Of a stretch of 64,000 nucleotides of DNA, positions 7,896 through 16,893 are shown one piece after another. The DNA is from Halalkalicoccus sp. NIPERK01. GTDB taxonomy: Archaea > Halobacteriota > Halobacteria > Halobacteriales > Halalkalicoccaceae. Every line of letters starts with the position of its first letter. Positions within the stretch are counted from its first letter, which is position 1. The stretch is from the NCBI RefSeq assembly GCF_030287405.1, contig NZ_JASVVV010000009.1, forward strand, positions 55,753-119,752, given 5' to 3'. Below the pieces are notes generated by a model that saw only the letters and a list, made by a program, of their open reading frames with translations, was not told where the DNA came from and ran no database searches. The translations under genes were made by a program, and so were the position numbers.

Positions 7896-8666
7896 CTAGA
7901 TATACTTTAGACGTAATTCGAGTTCATTCGCTGTCCCCAGTAAAAGATCAGGCAATTCCTTTTGAAGCCACTCTCCTGAAAATCTTCGAACAGGGCCAGA
8001 AATGCTGAATGCCCCAAATACCGCATCATCTGGCCCAATTACCGGTACTCCTATGCCTCGAAGCCCATCAATCGATTCCTCGTTATTTATGCTGTATCCT
8101 CTTTCAGTAATCTCCTCTAATTCTCTAAATAGTTTTTCAGGCGCTGTAATCGTATTTTGTGTCTCAGCCGGCAATCCTATCTGATTAATCACCTTTTCAA
8201 CTTTATTTGTCTTCGAGTATGCTAGTATTGCTTTGCCTCCCGCGCTCGAATGAAGGTATCGCTGTTCACCGATCCAGCGGTCTGTCTGAACACCTTGGCT
8301 CCCTTGGTCAGTATGAAGATAGATCCCTTTTCCGTGTTCTTCGATTAGAAATTGGGCACGCTCTCCCGTTTTATCAGCGAGCTTCTGGACCATGGGTTTA
8401 GCGAGTGTGTAGGCTTCCTTGCGTGTCCGTGCGTACTCTCCAAGCGACACAAAATTCAGACTCAATTCATATTTGCTATCCTCTTTGACTAAATATCCAA
8501 TTTTCTCAAGTGTATTTAAATACTGATATACCGTACTCTTAGGTATATTAAGTTGAGTAGAAACATCCGTTAGGTACCCTCCATCTTGATCACGTAACAA
8601 TTCAATTATTTTGAAGCCAGTCCTGAGAGATTGTATCGTTCGATCAGAGCTACGTTCATTGTCCAT
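7896..8666 (-). CDS. IclR-family transcriptional regulator (copy 1)
   Basis: About 256 residues from the ATG at 8664-8666, with a GTG two codons further up as an alternative. The N-terminal winged helix-turn-helix is clear (LTDVSTQLNIPKSTVYQYLNTLEKIGYL, residues about 30-60; shown only as a motif) followed by the IclR effector domain with its conserved HTDQG, SSAGGKAILA and GLRGIGVPVIGPD segments. IclR proteins bind small carboxylates or aromatics and control divergent catabolic operons. It is divergent from tctC across a 187-bp spacer, and upstream of the enolase-superfamily gene in the opposite sense, so it most likely controls the transporter and the minus-strand catabolic genes. Paralogue of the regulator at 13982. 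Confidence 0.9.
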   Translation of the reverse strand: MDNERSSDRTIQSLRTGFKIIELLRDQDGGYLTDVSTQLNIPKSTVYQYLNTLEKIGYLVKEDSKYELSLNFVSLGEYARTRKEAYTLAKPMVQKLADKTGERAQFLIEEHGKGIYLHTDQGSQGVQTDRWIGEQRYLHSSAGGKAILAYSKTNKVEKVINQIGLPAETQNTITAPEKLFRELEEITERGYSINNEESIDGLRGIGVPVIGPDDAVFGAFSISGPVRRFSGEWLQKELPDLLLGTANELELRLKYI

Positions 8667-8853
8667 GATCACTAGTTACAATCGAACCTATTGAAGGTAT
8701 ACATTCCACACTCGAAAAGGCTACGCCTCTAATTTGACTACTCTGACGCCCGTAGAGATATCAATCATAACTCCGCTTATGAGACCAAAAGAATTAAGTA
8801 CGACTAATTAGATGATTGTCTTGGCAGTAGATAACATTCACACAGGTGGTTAT
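8667..8853. promoter_or_regulatory. Divergent promoter region between iclR copy 1 and tctC
   Basis: AT-rich 187-bp spacer. On the plus strand an AATTAAGTA box lies near 8790-8798, about 55 bp before the tctC ATG, a reasonable haloarchaeal TATA position for a short leader. A purine-rich GGTGG 5-9 bp before the ATG at 8854 can act as ribosome binding site. The region between is the natural place for an IclR operator, but I could not find a convincing palindrome by eye. Confidence 0.4.
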
Positions 8854-9903
8854 ATGACAACGAACATCAGATCCCGGCGACGATTCTTAGGTACCGTTGG
8901 TAGTGCAAGTATAATTGGTCTCACTGGTTGTCTTAGTGTTAGTAGCGGCGGTGATAATGGCGGTGCAGAAAATTATCCATCAAATCCAATACAAACAATC
9001 ATTCCATTCAGCGAAGGCGGGGGTGTTGACCGAAGCGTACGTGAACTCCAGTCTTTCTTTGAGGAATCCATCGATGGTCAGCTTCAACTGGAATATAGAC
9101 CGGGCGGCGGAACACAAATCGGTCAACAAGCAGTTTTAGACGCAAATCCTGATTGCTACACCGTAGGAGTAGCATCAATGCCCGCATTTAACTTCACTAT
9201 GATCACGGGCGATGCGGATTATGATCTTAGTGATTTCGCCTGGATTGGTACCAAATTGGTAGATCCAGGCGTTCTGCGCAAGCATCGAGATGATGATCGA
9301 TTTGAAGATATTACTGATGTAATCGAATATGCAAGCGAGAATCCGGGTGACCTTTCAGTAAGCACCTCTGGTCCATACAATCAGAACGTGTTAGGGCTTG
9401 CACTTCTGCAAGAAGTAACTGGTGCAGAATTTAACATCGTCCCCTACGATGGGGGAGGTCCATCGCGTAACGCGCTCGTTACTCGAGAGGTGGATTTGGT
9501 CCATGCAAATGTCTACAATAGCGTGAACACTACTGATGATACAGAGGTTCTAGCAATCCATGCAGAAGAAAACAATTGGAGTGAATTGACGGATAACGCC
9601 CCTACATTTAGTGATGCTCTCGGATTTGATCAAGAAGAAATACCTCCAAGTGGACCAGAAGTCAGATATGCATGGTATACTAGTGCCGAGGCAGGTGACG
9701 AATACTCAGAACGCCTTAGTATCCTCCAAGAATCCTTCGAAGAGTCCGTCACCTCACGAGAATACGAAGAGCATCTAAGCGAATTATCGCCCCCACAAGA
9801 AGGAAAGCGAGATTTTAGACCACCAGACGAGACTGAACAATTGGCTCAAGAGAAGCAAGACCAGATGGAAAGTCATCTTGATACTATGGAAACAGTAGTC
9901 TAG
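8854..9903 (+). CDS. tctC: TctC/Bug-type substrate-binding lipoprotein
   Basis: About 349 residues from the ATG at 8854, chosen because it places a Tat signal directly at the N-terminus (RSRRRFLGTVG) and is preceded by GGTGG; an upstream in-frame ATG at 8812 would bury it. The hydrophobic stretch ends in a lipobox LTGC, so this is a Tat-exported lipoprotein on the outer face of the membrane, as usual in haloarchaea. The mature part has the Bug-family elements: IIPFSEGGGVDR near residue 50, EYRPGGGTQIG, and NIVPYDGGGPS. It captures a carboxylate for the TctAB permease encoded directly downstream. The acidic C-terminal tail is an adaptation to salt. Confidence 0.9.
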   Translation: MTTNIRSRRRFLGTVGSASIIGLTGCLSVSSGGDNGGAENYPSNPIQTIIPFSEGGGVDRSVRELQSFFEESIDGQLQLEYRPGGGTQIGQQAVLDANPDCYTVGVASMPAFNFTMITGDADYDLSDFAWIGTKLVDPGVLRKHRDDDRFEDITDVIEYASENPGDLSVSTSGPYNQNVLGLALLQEVTGAEFNIVPYDGGGPSRNALVTREVDLVHANVYNSVNTTDDTEVLAIHAEENNWSELTDNAPTFSDALGFDQEEIPPSGPEVRYAWYTSAEAGDEYSERLSILQESFEESVTSREYEEHLSELSPPQEGKRDFRPPDETEQLAQEKQDQMESHLDTMETVV

Positions 9904-9911
9904 TCTGCCAC

Positions 9912-10499
9912 ATGTCTTCTGAACAATCAACGTCAAATCAGATGTCAACACGTGGTGTCAATGAGAAGACTGAAAATAGCGTCAGTGAACAGACTGAAAA
10001 GGTAGATCATACCATCATTAGATTAGTAAAGAAGCTGGCTTTTCCCACGTTGGTACTAGCTTTCTGTCTAATGTATCTGAATAGTACTTGGAACCGCCTA
10101 GAGTTAAGCACACTCGTTTATCCATACGCGATCTTACTACTAACACTCGCACTGGTTGCAGTCATATATGCAAAAGAGATATTCGATACTCTAAGCAAAC
10201 CAACTGCTACTTTGAGTATTTCAGAATCAGTGAAGCGATTGCTCTCTGAGTGGGATGTTTCGATTTTAGTTGTCGTTACTGCTATCGGCTACATCGCCAT
10301 TATGGAAACAGTTGGATTCTTCCCCGCATCATTCCTAGCAATAGTTACAATAATGTATATCGGAGGGGTACAAAACTGGCGACTAATTGGAGTCGTTAGC
10401 ATCGCTACCCTTATTGCAGTCTATATACTGTTCGTCGTGGTATTGGGAATTCGACCACCTAGTGGCTACGTACAGATAGAATTTACAGTCCCATGGTAA
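9912..10499 (+). CDS. tctB: TctB-like small permease subunit
   Basis: A 195-residue protein with a polar N-terminal tail of about 40 residues and four hydrophobic segments (near 45-62, 70-92, 113-135 and 145-172), matching the size and topology of the small membrane subunit of tripartite tricarboxylate transporters. Sequence conservation of TctB is low, so the call relies largely on position: it starts 8 bp after tctC and is followed 21 bp later by the unmistakable tctA. It forms the membrane complex with TctA. Confidence 0.8.
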   Translation: MSSEQSTSNQMSTRGVNEKTENSVSEQTEKVDHTIIRLVKKLAFPTLVLAFCLMYLNSTWNRLELSTLVYPYAILLLTLALVAVIYAKEIFDTLSKPTATLSISESVKRLLSEWDVSILVVVTAIGYIAIMETVGFFPASFLAIVTIMYIGGVQNWRLIGVVSIATLIAVYILFVVVLGIRPPSGYVQIEFTVPW

Positions 10500-10520
10500 A
10501 ACCTAAACAAGGATTATAAC

Positions 10521-12002
10521 ATGTTCGACAATCTCATCCAAGGATTAGGAATTCTTCTCTCTATAGAGAATCTGGTACTAATCAGTATTGCAGTCTGTAT
10601 CGGCATCATAGCGGGTGCTATACCAGGCTTTACTGGCACAAACACCGTTGCTATTGCACTTCCCTTCACATTGGCAATGGCCCCTGAAACTGCTATTGTG
10701 TTTCTAGCTGCTATCTACGTCGGAGCCAACTATGGAGGAGCCATTCCTGCAGTACTAATAAATACACCTGGTACTGCTGGTGCTACTGCGACCGTGTTGG
10801 ATGCGTATCCAATGAGCCAACAAGGAAAAGCAGGACAAGCCATCGGTATTTCTATTGCCGCAAGCGTATTTGGCGGACTAATCTCCGCCATCTTCCTTGT
10901 ACTACTCATTAACCCTGTTGCAGAGATCGCATTCTTATTCGGTCAACCAGAATTTTTCGCACTCTCTATGTTCGGTATAATTGCTCTAGCATCTGTACTA
11001 GGTGATAACATAGCCAAAGGACTACTCTCAGGATTGTTTGGTTTGCTTATAGCCGCAATCACATTAGACCCAGTTACAGGCCAGCGACGGCTAGACTTTG
11101 GATTCCCTGAACTCTACTCTGATCTACCGTTCATACCCATCATCGTTGGACTGTTTGCTATCTCCGAGTTGCTCTATCTGATCAAAAAAGAAAAAATTAG
11201 TGACAAGGATATTGACGTTGATTCCTACGATAACGTTTTTGAAGGCGTTCGGTACGCACTTAAAAATCCGTTTCAACTCCTCCGAGCTACTAGTATCGGT
11301 ACGATCATCGGTTCGGTCCCTGGCGCAGGTACCTCGGTTGCTAACTTTATTAGTTGGGGAGAAGCTAAACGCGCCTCTGATCACCCTGAACAGTTCGGAA
11401 AAGGCAACCCAGAGGGGGTTATTGCCTCAGAAGCATCCAATAATGCTGTTACTTCTAGTTCACTTATTCCAACACTCGTTCTGGGAATTCCTGGAAGTGG
11501 AACAACTGCGGTGATGCTGGCCGCATTATTACTTCACGGACTTCAACCAGGACCTCAGTTAATGGAAGTATTTGGTGCTGAAGCAACAGCGATCATGCTT
11601 TCGCTTATTGCTGCTAATATCGTTCTATTGTTTTTCGCTCTTGCCATTTCGCGATATATTGTTCGAGTTGTTCTACTTCCTACTCAATGGTTAGTTCCGA
11701 TTATTCTTGTCTTGACCGTTATTGGAGTATACGCCCTCAATTCATCACTGTTCGATGTTTGGTTTATGATTCTCTTTGGTGTTCTCGGATTCACAATGAG
11801 AGAACACGACTACTCTCTCATTCCATTAGTCCTTGGTGTTATTCTTGGGCCGTTAGCAGAAGGTGCCTTCCGGCGGTCACTCGAATTGAGTCAGGGAGAT
11901 CCATCCATTTTGTTCATATCTAGTCCAATCACTATTGCGCTTTGGATTTTAGCGCTCTTAGCGCTCACAAGTAAGCCACTTAAAAGCATGATCCAAGGAT
12001 AA
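10521..12002 (+). CDS. tctA: TctA-like large permease subunit
   Basis: A 493-residue membrane protein with about 11-12 hydrophobic segments. The TctA signature is plain: GIIAGAIPGFTGTN near residue 30, YVGANYGGAIPAVLINTPGT near 75-95 and a second PGAGTSVANFISWGEAK near 265 with NPEGVIASEASNNAV after it, the two inverted-repeat substrate motifs. An AAGGA ribosome site lies 8 bp before the ATG. Together with TctC and TctB it imports a di- or tricarboxylate or related anion using an ion gradient. Codon use is as AT-rich as its neighbours. It is followed after 3 bp by a tiny membrane-protein gene. Confidence 0.93.
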   Translation: MFDNLIQGLGILLSIENLVLISIAVCIGIIAGAIPGFTGTNTVAIALPFTLAMAPETAIVFLAAIYVGANYGGAIPAVLINTPGTAGATATVLDAYPMSQQGKAGQAIGISIAASVFGGLISAIFLVLLINPVAEIAFLFGQPEFFALSMFGIIALASVLGDNIAKGLLSGLFGLLIAAITLDPVTGQRRLDFGFPELYSDLPFIPIIVGLFAISELLYLIKKEKISDKDIDVDSYDNVFEGVRYALKNPFQLLRATSIGTIIGSVPGAGTSVANFISWGEAKRASDHPEQFGKGNPEGVIASEASNNAVTSSSLIPTLVLGIPGSGTTAVMLAALLLHGLQPGPQLMEVFGAEATAIMLSLIAANIVLLFFALAISRYIVRVVLLPTQWLVPIILVLTVIGVYALNSSLFDVWFMILFGVLGFTMREHDYSLIPLVLGVILGPLAEGAFRRSLELSQGDPSILFISSPITIALWILALLALTSKPLKSMIQG

Positions 12003-12005
12003 CTC

Positions 12006-12158
12006 ATGCAATCAATTCAATTACAGAATATAATCTCCCAGTTCTTCGTACGAACTAGGCATTGCTGGAGACAACTTGAACGAGGATGGCAAGCAGTTGC
12101 GATCAGTTCAATGATACTGGTTGTGGTCATCACCTTTGATATTTATATACCATGGTAA
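12006..12158 (+). CDS. 50-residue single-span membrane peptide
   Basis: A short frame starting at ATG 12006, 3 bp after the tctA stop, and ending TAA at 12156-12158, overlapping the next gene's ATG by 7 nt. The N-terminal half is polar and basic (FVRTRHCWRQLERGW) and the second half is one hydrophobic span (AISSMILVVVITFDIYI) ending in PW. The same Pro-Trp ending closes the TctB protein above. Tight packing on both sides supports translation as part of the operon. It may be a small subunit or insertion/assembly factor for TctAB or the YeiH-like protein, or a leader that couples their translation. No homologue is known to me. Confidence 0.55.
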   Translation: MQSIQLQNIISQFFVRTRHCWRQLERGWQAVAISSMILVVVITFDIYIPW

Positions 12159-13165
12159 TAGCCAGTTTCAAACAATACATCCCAGGTCTCTTTATCTTAT
12201 TAACTATCGGGATCGCTGGTCGATTCATTGCGGATAAAATACCTGGCTTGAATTATCTCATTTTATCTATTCTTATTGGTCTTATTATTGGAAATACGAT
12301 AGGAACTCCTGATTGGGCCCAACATGGCACAGAAACACACAAACTCTGGCTAGAGAGTGGGATCGTTCTAATGGGTGCTAGTATTGCGTTTGATCAGGTC
12401 GTTGAAGCAGGCTTACGGATCCTGTTATTTATCGTACTCATCTCCTCTCTCACAATCATAGTGCTAGAACTACTAACTCGCACTTTTTTCAACATTTCTG
12501 AGGAGGTTGGATCTCTTCTTGCAGCCGGTTCCAGCATTTGTGGTGTTTCCGCTATTGTCGCGGTCGCTGGAGCAATTAGAGCACGGCAGGATCAAATTGC
12601 TTACGCAGCGGCAACAGTGCTAATATTTGACGCTCTCACGATATTTGCTTATCCCTTGTTGGGCCGCGTACTTGGCCTTTCAGACGTTGCATTCGGGATC
12701 TGGGCAGGAACTACTATGTTCAGTACCGGCCCTGTTGCAGCTGCGGGGTTCGCGTTTTCTGATACGGCCGGCCAATGGGCAGTATTAGTGAAACTTTCTC
12801 GAAATGCACTCATCGGCGGTGCAGTCATTATGTATTCATTCTATTATATGCAACGTAACCAATCCCAGTCTTTTCGAGACGCCTTATCAATTAGATCACT
12901 AAAAAGCACATTTCCAAAGTTCGTCATTGGATTTTTCGGCATGATGATCGTCGCAAATTCTGGAATCTTATCCGATGAACAAATCCTCTCCTTCGAAAAT
13001 ATCTCTAACTGGATGTTTCTGCTTGCGTTTGCTGGCCTTGGTCTCGAGATACGTATCAAGACCCTCCGCAATACAGGCTTGAAGCCTATACTCCTTGTCT
13101 TCTTTTCCCTGGTTATCGTTAGTACTACCTCTCTCATGTTAATCACAGTATTATTTGGAGTGTAG
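12152..13165 (+). CDS. YeiH/UPF0324-family putative anion exporter
   Basis: A 337-residue protein with about 10 hydrophobic segments. The family hallmark AAGSSICGVSAIVAVAGAIRA near residue 127 (shown here in part) and the later FSTGPVAAAGFAFSD are present; the length matches the family. UPF0324 proteins are annotated as putative sulfate or sulfite exporters and occur in taurine and sulfonate gene sets, but few have been tested. The GTG-free ATG at 12152 overlaps the stop of the 50-residue gene. Placement as last gene of a tct operon suggests it expels a product anion made from the imported substrate, or works with the permease. The function is inferred from family and context only. Confidence 0.82.
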   Translation: MVIASFKQYIPGLFILLTIGIAGRFIADKIPGLNYLILSILIGLIIGNTIGTPDWAQHGTETHKLWLESGIVLMGASIAFDQVVEAGLRILLFIVLISSLTIIVLELLTRTFFNISEEVGSLLAAGSSICGVSAIVAVAGAIRARQDQIAYAAATVLIFDALTIFAYPLLGRVLGLSDVAFGIWAGTTMFSTGPVAAAGFAFSDTAGQWAVLVKLSRNALIGGAVIMYSFYYMQRNQSQSFRDALSIRSLKSTFPKFVIGFFGMMIVANSGILSDEQILSFENISNWMFLLAFAGLGLEIRIKTLRNTGLKPILLVFFSLVIVSTTSLMLITVLFGV

Positions 13166-13273
13166 TGAACAACTCCGTACGGATTCTCATATAGACCGAC
13201 GTAGTAATTCCCGACTGGAATACGGATTAGTGAAGCATTCACGCCCTCTATTCAGAAAATCCAGAATATATGA

Positions 13274-13790
13274 ATGGATGGCTCCGTTGAAATTCGTGAG
13301 AAGTTACAAGCTTGGGCGATAGTGTAACCAAATTGCAGTGCTTCAGTATGTTCATCGGGTCAGAGTCGACGAAACGGCGGTGACGATCGGCGCTGAACAG
13401 TACTGACTGTACGCGACGATCGATGTCGAGACGAAACTTCTGCTCGGCGTTCGCCTCTCAAACCGGCGAGGAACCGATCCACCGGCCGGGTTTCTCGGCC
13501 AGCTGGTCGAGAAACACTATTTTTGGAGCTGTCGTTTCTCATCGACAGCATAGGCTATTTAACCGCCCTTGCGAGGTGTGAACTGCGCGGTCACCTCGAC
13601 TACCTCAAGCGAATCTGATCGAGAAGTGGTTTAGACGCTTGCAATGCGGATCGATCAGTTCCACCAGACGTAGATAGGCGGCGAACCAGCGCTGCGAACT
13701 AGCTCACCGCATTTAGGAATTACTACAACACACAGCGCCCGAGTCAAGCGCTCGATAACCGAATGCCCGCTGAGAGAGTACCCAAATATT
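13274..13790 (+). pseudogene. Decayed IS6-family transposase (remnant 1)
   Basis: Pieces of a haloarchaeal IS6-type DDE transposase in several frames. Around 13357-13550 one frame gives HRVRVDETAVTIGAEQY, a TGA, then LYATIDVETKLLLGVRLSNRRGTDPPAGFLGQL, the segment holding the first catalytic Asp in VDET. Downstream, fragments resembling the final Glu region (REVV*TLAMRIDQFHQT) and the C-terminal NYYNTQRPSQALDNRMPAE appear, separated by stops. Inactive. It sits just before the second IclR gene, at the centre of the mirror-image arrangement, and may mark an old rearrangement point. Confidence 0.7.
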
Positions 13791-13981
13791 GAACAGATGG
13801 TCCCTAGATAGAATAATATCATTTCCAAACTATCTGAATAGGATTCGTGATTGTCGTTTTCGTAGAGATCTCAGAGGGGCTTTGTTTTTACAGTATACAT
13901 TAGTGTTAAATATTCTACACATATAAAATTAGACCTAGTAGAATTTAAAAAATTAGGTAAATTATTTTGTCCCTCTATCCC

Positions 13982-14779
13982 ATGCATTGCAGAGAGATGA
14001 AGGAGAGTAAGCAACAGAAAGGGTGGGTAAAATCAGACAAAACATTATTTCTTATACTAGATTCTCTTCATATCCTTGATAAAGCTGGTGTAACAGAGTT
14101 AGCGGAAATGTCTGATTTGCCCAAATCGACTGTCCACAAACATTTAAAAGCACTCGAAAGTGAGGATTATATAATTAATGACGGAGGAAAGTACGAATTG
14201 GGTTTTAAATTCTTAACTTTTGGTGGTCGTGTGAGAGATAACAATTATTTGTGTCGTATCGCAGAATCTGCTGTAACGAAACTAAGACAGGAGACAGATC
14301 AGAACGCTACCTTTGCTATCGAGCAGGGTGGTCTCGGAATCTTTACACATATCGACCGTACTAGATATAGTATAAATTATCTCCTTTTAGGAGAACAATT
14401 TCACCTAAGTACTACTGCGGTCGGTAAAGCAATGCTCGCAACCTTATCGGATAAGGAGGTAGCTAACTTAATCGAAAAGCATGGACTTCCGCGTCGAACA
14501 GACGCAACTATTACTGACCGAGAAAACCTTCACAAGGAACTCGAGACGATTCGAGATCGTGGATATGCGTTAAATATGGAAGAGCGTCAAGAAGGTATTA
14601 GAGAAGTTGGTACTGCAGTATCGATCCCCGATCATAATATACTGGGTGGTATAAGTGTTGCTGGACCAGCTCATTACCTCTCAGAAAGCGATCTTAATGA
14701 CGAATACGCGAACGCAGTACTAGCGAGTGCAGACGAAATCAAGCTACAAATTAAGCACAATAATGTAAGTTTACGATAA
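13982..14779 (+). CDS. IclR-family transcriptional regulator (copy 2)
   Basis: About 265 residues from ATG 13982; a second ATG at 13997 is equally possible, and an upstream TTG is less likely. An AATTTAAAA box near 13942-13950 would place transcription start about 10 bp before the gene. The winged helix (VTELAEMSDLPKSTVHKHL near residue 35) and effector domain (FTHIDRT, LSTTAVGKAMLA, GIREVGTAVSIPD) are complete. It parallels the regulator at 7896 segment by segment but differs at many positions, so it may sense a related ligand. Transcribed away from the IS remnant and toward the second amidohydrolase-Rieske pair, which lies about 1 kb downstream. This region is among the most AT-rich in the window. 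Confidence 0.9.
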   Translation: MHCREMKESKQQKGWVKSDKTLFLILDSLHILDKAGVTELAEMSDLPKSTVHKHLKALESEDYIINDGGKYELGFKFLTFGGRVRDNNYLCRIAESAVTKLRQETDQNATFAIEQGGLGIFTHIDRTRYSINYLLLGEQFHLSTTAVGKAMLATLSDKEVANLIEKHGLPRRTDATITDRENLHKELETIRDRGYALNMEERQEGIREVGTAVSIPDHNILGGISVAGPAHYLSESDLNDEYANAVLASADEIKLQIKHNNVSLR

Positions 14780-15788
14780 TTAAACAACCCATATAAAATA
14801 TAACATAATATTTAATAATTAAAATTCACCTAAATGGTTGTATTGTCATTTTACGTTCTTGTTCCCTATCTGACGAACATCTTATCCATTTCTACAATCG
14901 TGAACAGACTCTATTTTGGGGATGGTTTTGTGGGTATATATACCATTGTCGAACTGTGGTGGATCATAGATCGGGAGTTTCATCTCTTGACAAATTTTAT
15001 TGTTCTTAATCCATCAAGCCGGTTTTTTAGCCATTAATCTTCCTCCTAACGAAAATAATTGATTACAGGATTATGAATCAAAGATATGGTAGTGGCTCCA
15101 GTATTCTCCGTTCTATCTCATGAATACCTCACTCCGTTAGAAATAGACATTAATGATCACCGATAATGCCATCACCGTTTAGTACCTTGCGGGTAAGCCT
15201 TCTTAGATCACCACTGCCCTACTGTATCGGTCTAAGTGAATCCGGCAGCAGCGACAGATCCTGTACTAATCATGTTGATAAGCATTAACTTATAGAATAT
15301 AGCTAATAAACAATTGATCAGTCAGCATTCACTGTGGGTGAACGGAGTAAAATGCGGATTCAGTTTAAAAATAGAGATACTGGTGGTAACGGTCAAATTG
15401 ATCATGCACTACTATTCATCACTAACCGGGTTATTCATAGACTATTTAGAATGTAACTCTCTCGGAACGACAAACACAGGGGAAATCAATTACAGACATA
15501 TTCTTGTAATGGCACAGCCTACTCTTCGATAAGTAGTCTATTATTTTTGTTAATTAAATTCTTTTTAGTAACATCTGGTACGCTATCAGTGAACATTATA
15601 AATACCGTCTCAATAGAAACAGGAATTATTTTCATAGTCAAAATATTTGAATAAATATATTGTAGTCATCCATCTCATCTATCGAGCTCCAAATATCCTG
15701 CTACCTATACTAAAATAGTTGTTTAAATATACTTCAGCCGTTATTTTTGGGGGAAAATTTATATTGGTGTGTGTAACATTCACATGTG
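14780..15788. other. AT-rich intergenic stretch without recognisable genes
   Basis: About 1 kb of low-complexity, AT-rich DNA. Open frames of 60-70 codons exist on the plus strand (about 14834-15037 and 15314-15532), but their products are biased toward Ile, Leu, Phe and Tyr, have no domain resemblance and no ribosome site, so I do not call them genes. The last part (about 15725-15788) must hold the promoter of the second amidohydrolase; TTTATATT near 15758-15765 is a plausible TATA box about 27 bp from the ATG, which would make the transcript nearly leaderless. The rest may be remains of older genes. Confidence 0.5.
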
Positions 15789-16874
15789 ATGTCCCAAGAG
15801 GTAGCAAGCCCAGACGTAGTAGGCGACGAGCTTACGATCGACTCTGACGTACATCTCCAAATCCGCCACGAGGATCTTGTACCATATCTTGATGAGCCGT
15901 GGAGGAGCCGAATGAAAGACTCCCACACTGGTCAACAGCCAAATGACGGTTGGGACCGAACAGTAAATGGGAAATTCCTCATGGATTTTGACTCTGTTCA
16001 AACAGCTGAAGATCTAAAACATAGTCTGTGCAACGATCTAGGTGTTGACTACCCAATCATAAACACATTAGGGTTGATGAGTCGAAATCCAGAGAATGAT
16101 TGGTCAGTAGCACTAATGAAAGCACATAACGATTTTCTTATTGACAATTTCTTGGATGTATATGACAATTTCCTTGGTCTCGCTACAATTACGACTCAGC
16201 AACCAGATAAAGCCGCTGAAGAAATTGATCGAATGGCAAGTGAGGAGGATATTGTTGGTATTTACATTCACAATACTGGTCCCAATCCGCCATTAGGTGA
16301 TAGTTTCTACGATAGCATGTGGGAGGCTGCCGAGGACAATGATCTCAATGTAGCATTCCATGGTAGCGCTGACGGTTTTATGTTCGAATTTCCTAGACAG
16401 AACCAAAGTCTGAATCAATTCATTGAGGTACATACTCTCGCTCACCCATGGAGTCAGATGTTGACGATGATTAGCCTCATCGTTGAAGGGACTGTAGAAA
16501 AATTCCCAGATCTCAGATGGGCCTTTTTGGAAGCAGGCCTCTCCTGGGTGCCTTACATGCTATTTCGGCTTAACAAGGAATACTCAATGCGGCGCTCAGA
16601 AGCTCCCCTCTTAGAGAAAATGCCCGAAGAATATTTCCGAGAAAAGATGTACGTAGCAAGCCAACCTCTCGAAGAACCGATGGCCCAGACGGACCTAGCT
16701 AAATTAATTGACGTGGTTGGAACCGACAATATTCTGTTTGCGACTGACTACCCACACTGGGACTTCGATAACCCAGAAACTCTCAATCAGCACCTTCAAC
16801 GAATGTTTGATCCAGAGGATCTAACGAAAGTGATGACTCAGAATGCGATTGAAATGTTTGACCTGACTATATAG
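15789..16874 (+). CDS. Amidohydrolase family protein, ACMSD-like (copy 2)
   Basis: A 361-residue paralogue of the gene at 5374. I start it at ATG 15789 (MSQEVASPD), which aligns with MSQQ of copy 1; a GTG one codon earlier is possible. Metal residues correspond: IDSDVHLQ near the N-terminus, VAFHGSADG near 197 and FATDYPHWDF near 315. Conserved blocks shared with copy 1 include TGPNPPLGD, EFPRQNQS and RLNKEYS.RRSEAPLLEK, so the active-site walls are probably the same and the two enzymes may act on related substrates. It is followed after 19 bp by its own Rieske gene. Family activity is hydrolysis or decarboxylation; the true reaction is unknown. Confidence 0.88.
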   Translation: MSQEVASPDVVGDELTIDSDVHLQIRHEDLVPYLDEPWRSRMKDSHTGQQPNDGWDRTVNGKFLMDFDSVQTAEDLKHSLCNDLGVDYPIINTLGLMSRNPENDWSVALMKAHNDFLIDNFLDVYDNFLGLATITTQQPDKAAEEIDRMASEEDIVGIYIHNTGPNPPLGDSFYDSMWEAAEDNDLNVAFHGSADGFMFEFPRQNQSLNQFIEVHTLAHPWSQMLTMISLIVEGTVEKFPDLRWAFLEAGLSWVPYMLFRLNKEYSMRRSEAPLLEKMPEEYFREKMYVASQPLEEPMAQTDLAKLIDVVGTDNILFATDYPHWDFDNPETLNQHLQRMFDPEDLTKVMTQNAIEMFDLTI

Positions 16875-16893
16875 CTAATAAGAAAGTTTCGTA

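Noticed and set aside
14834..15532. Two open frames of about 67 and 72 codons in the AT-rich gap
   Set aside because: Composition is that of random AT-rich DNA, with no ribosome site, no promoter fit and no family resemblance.
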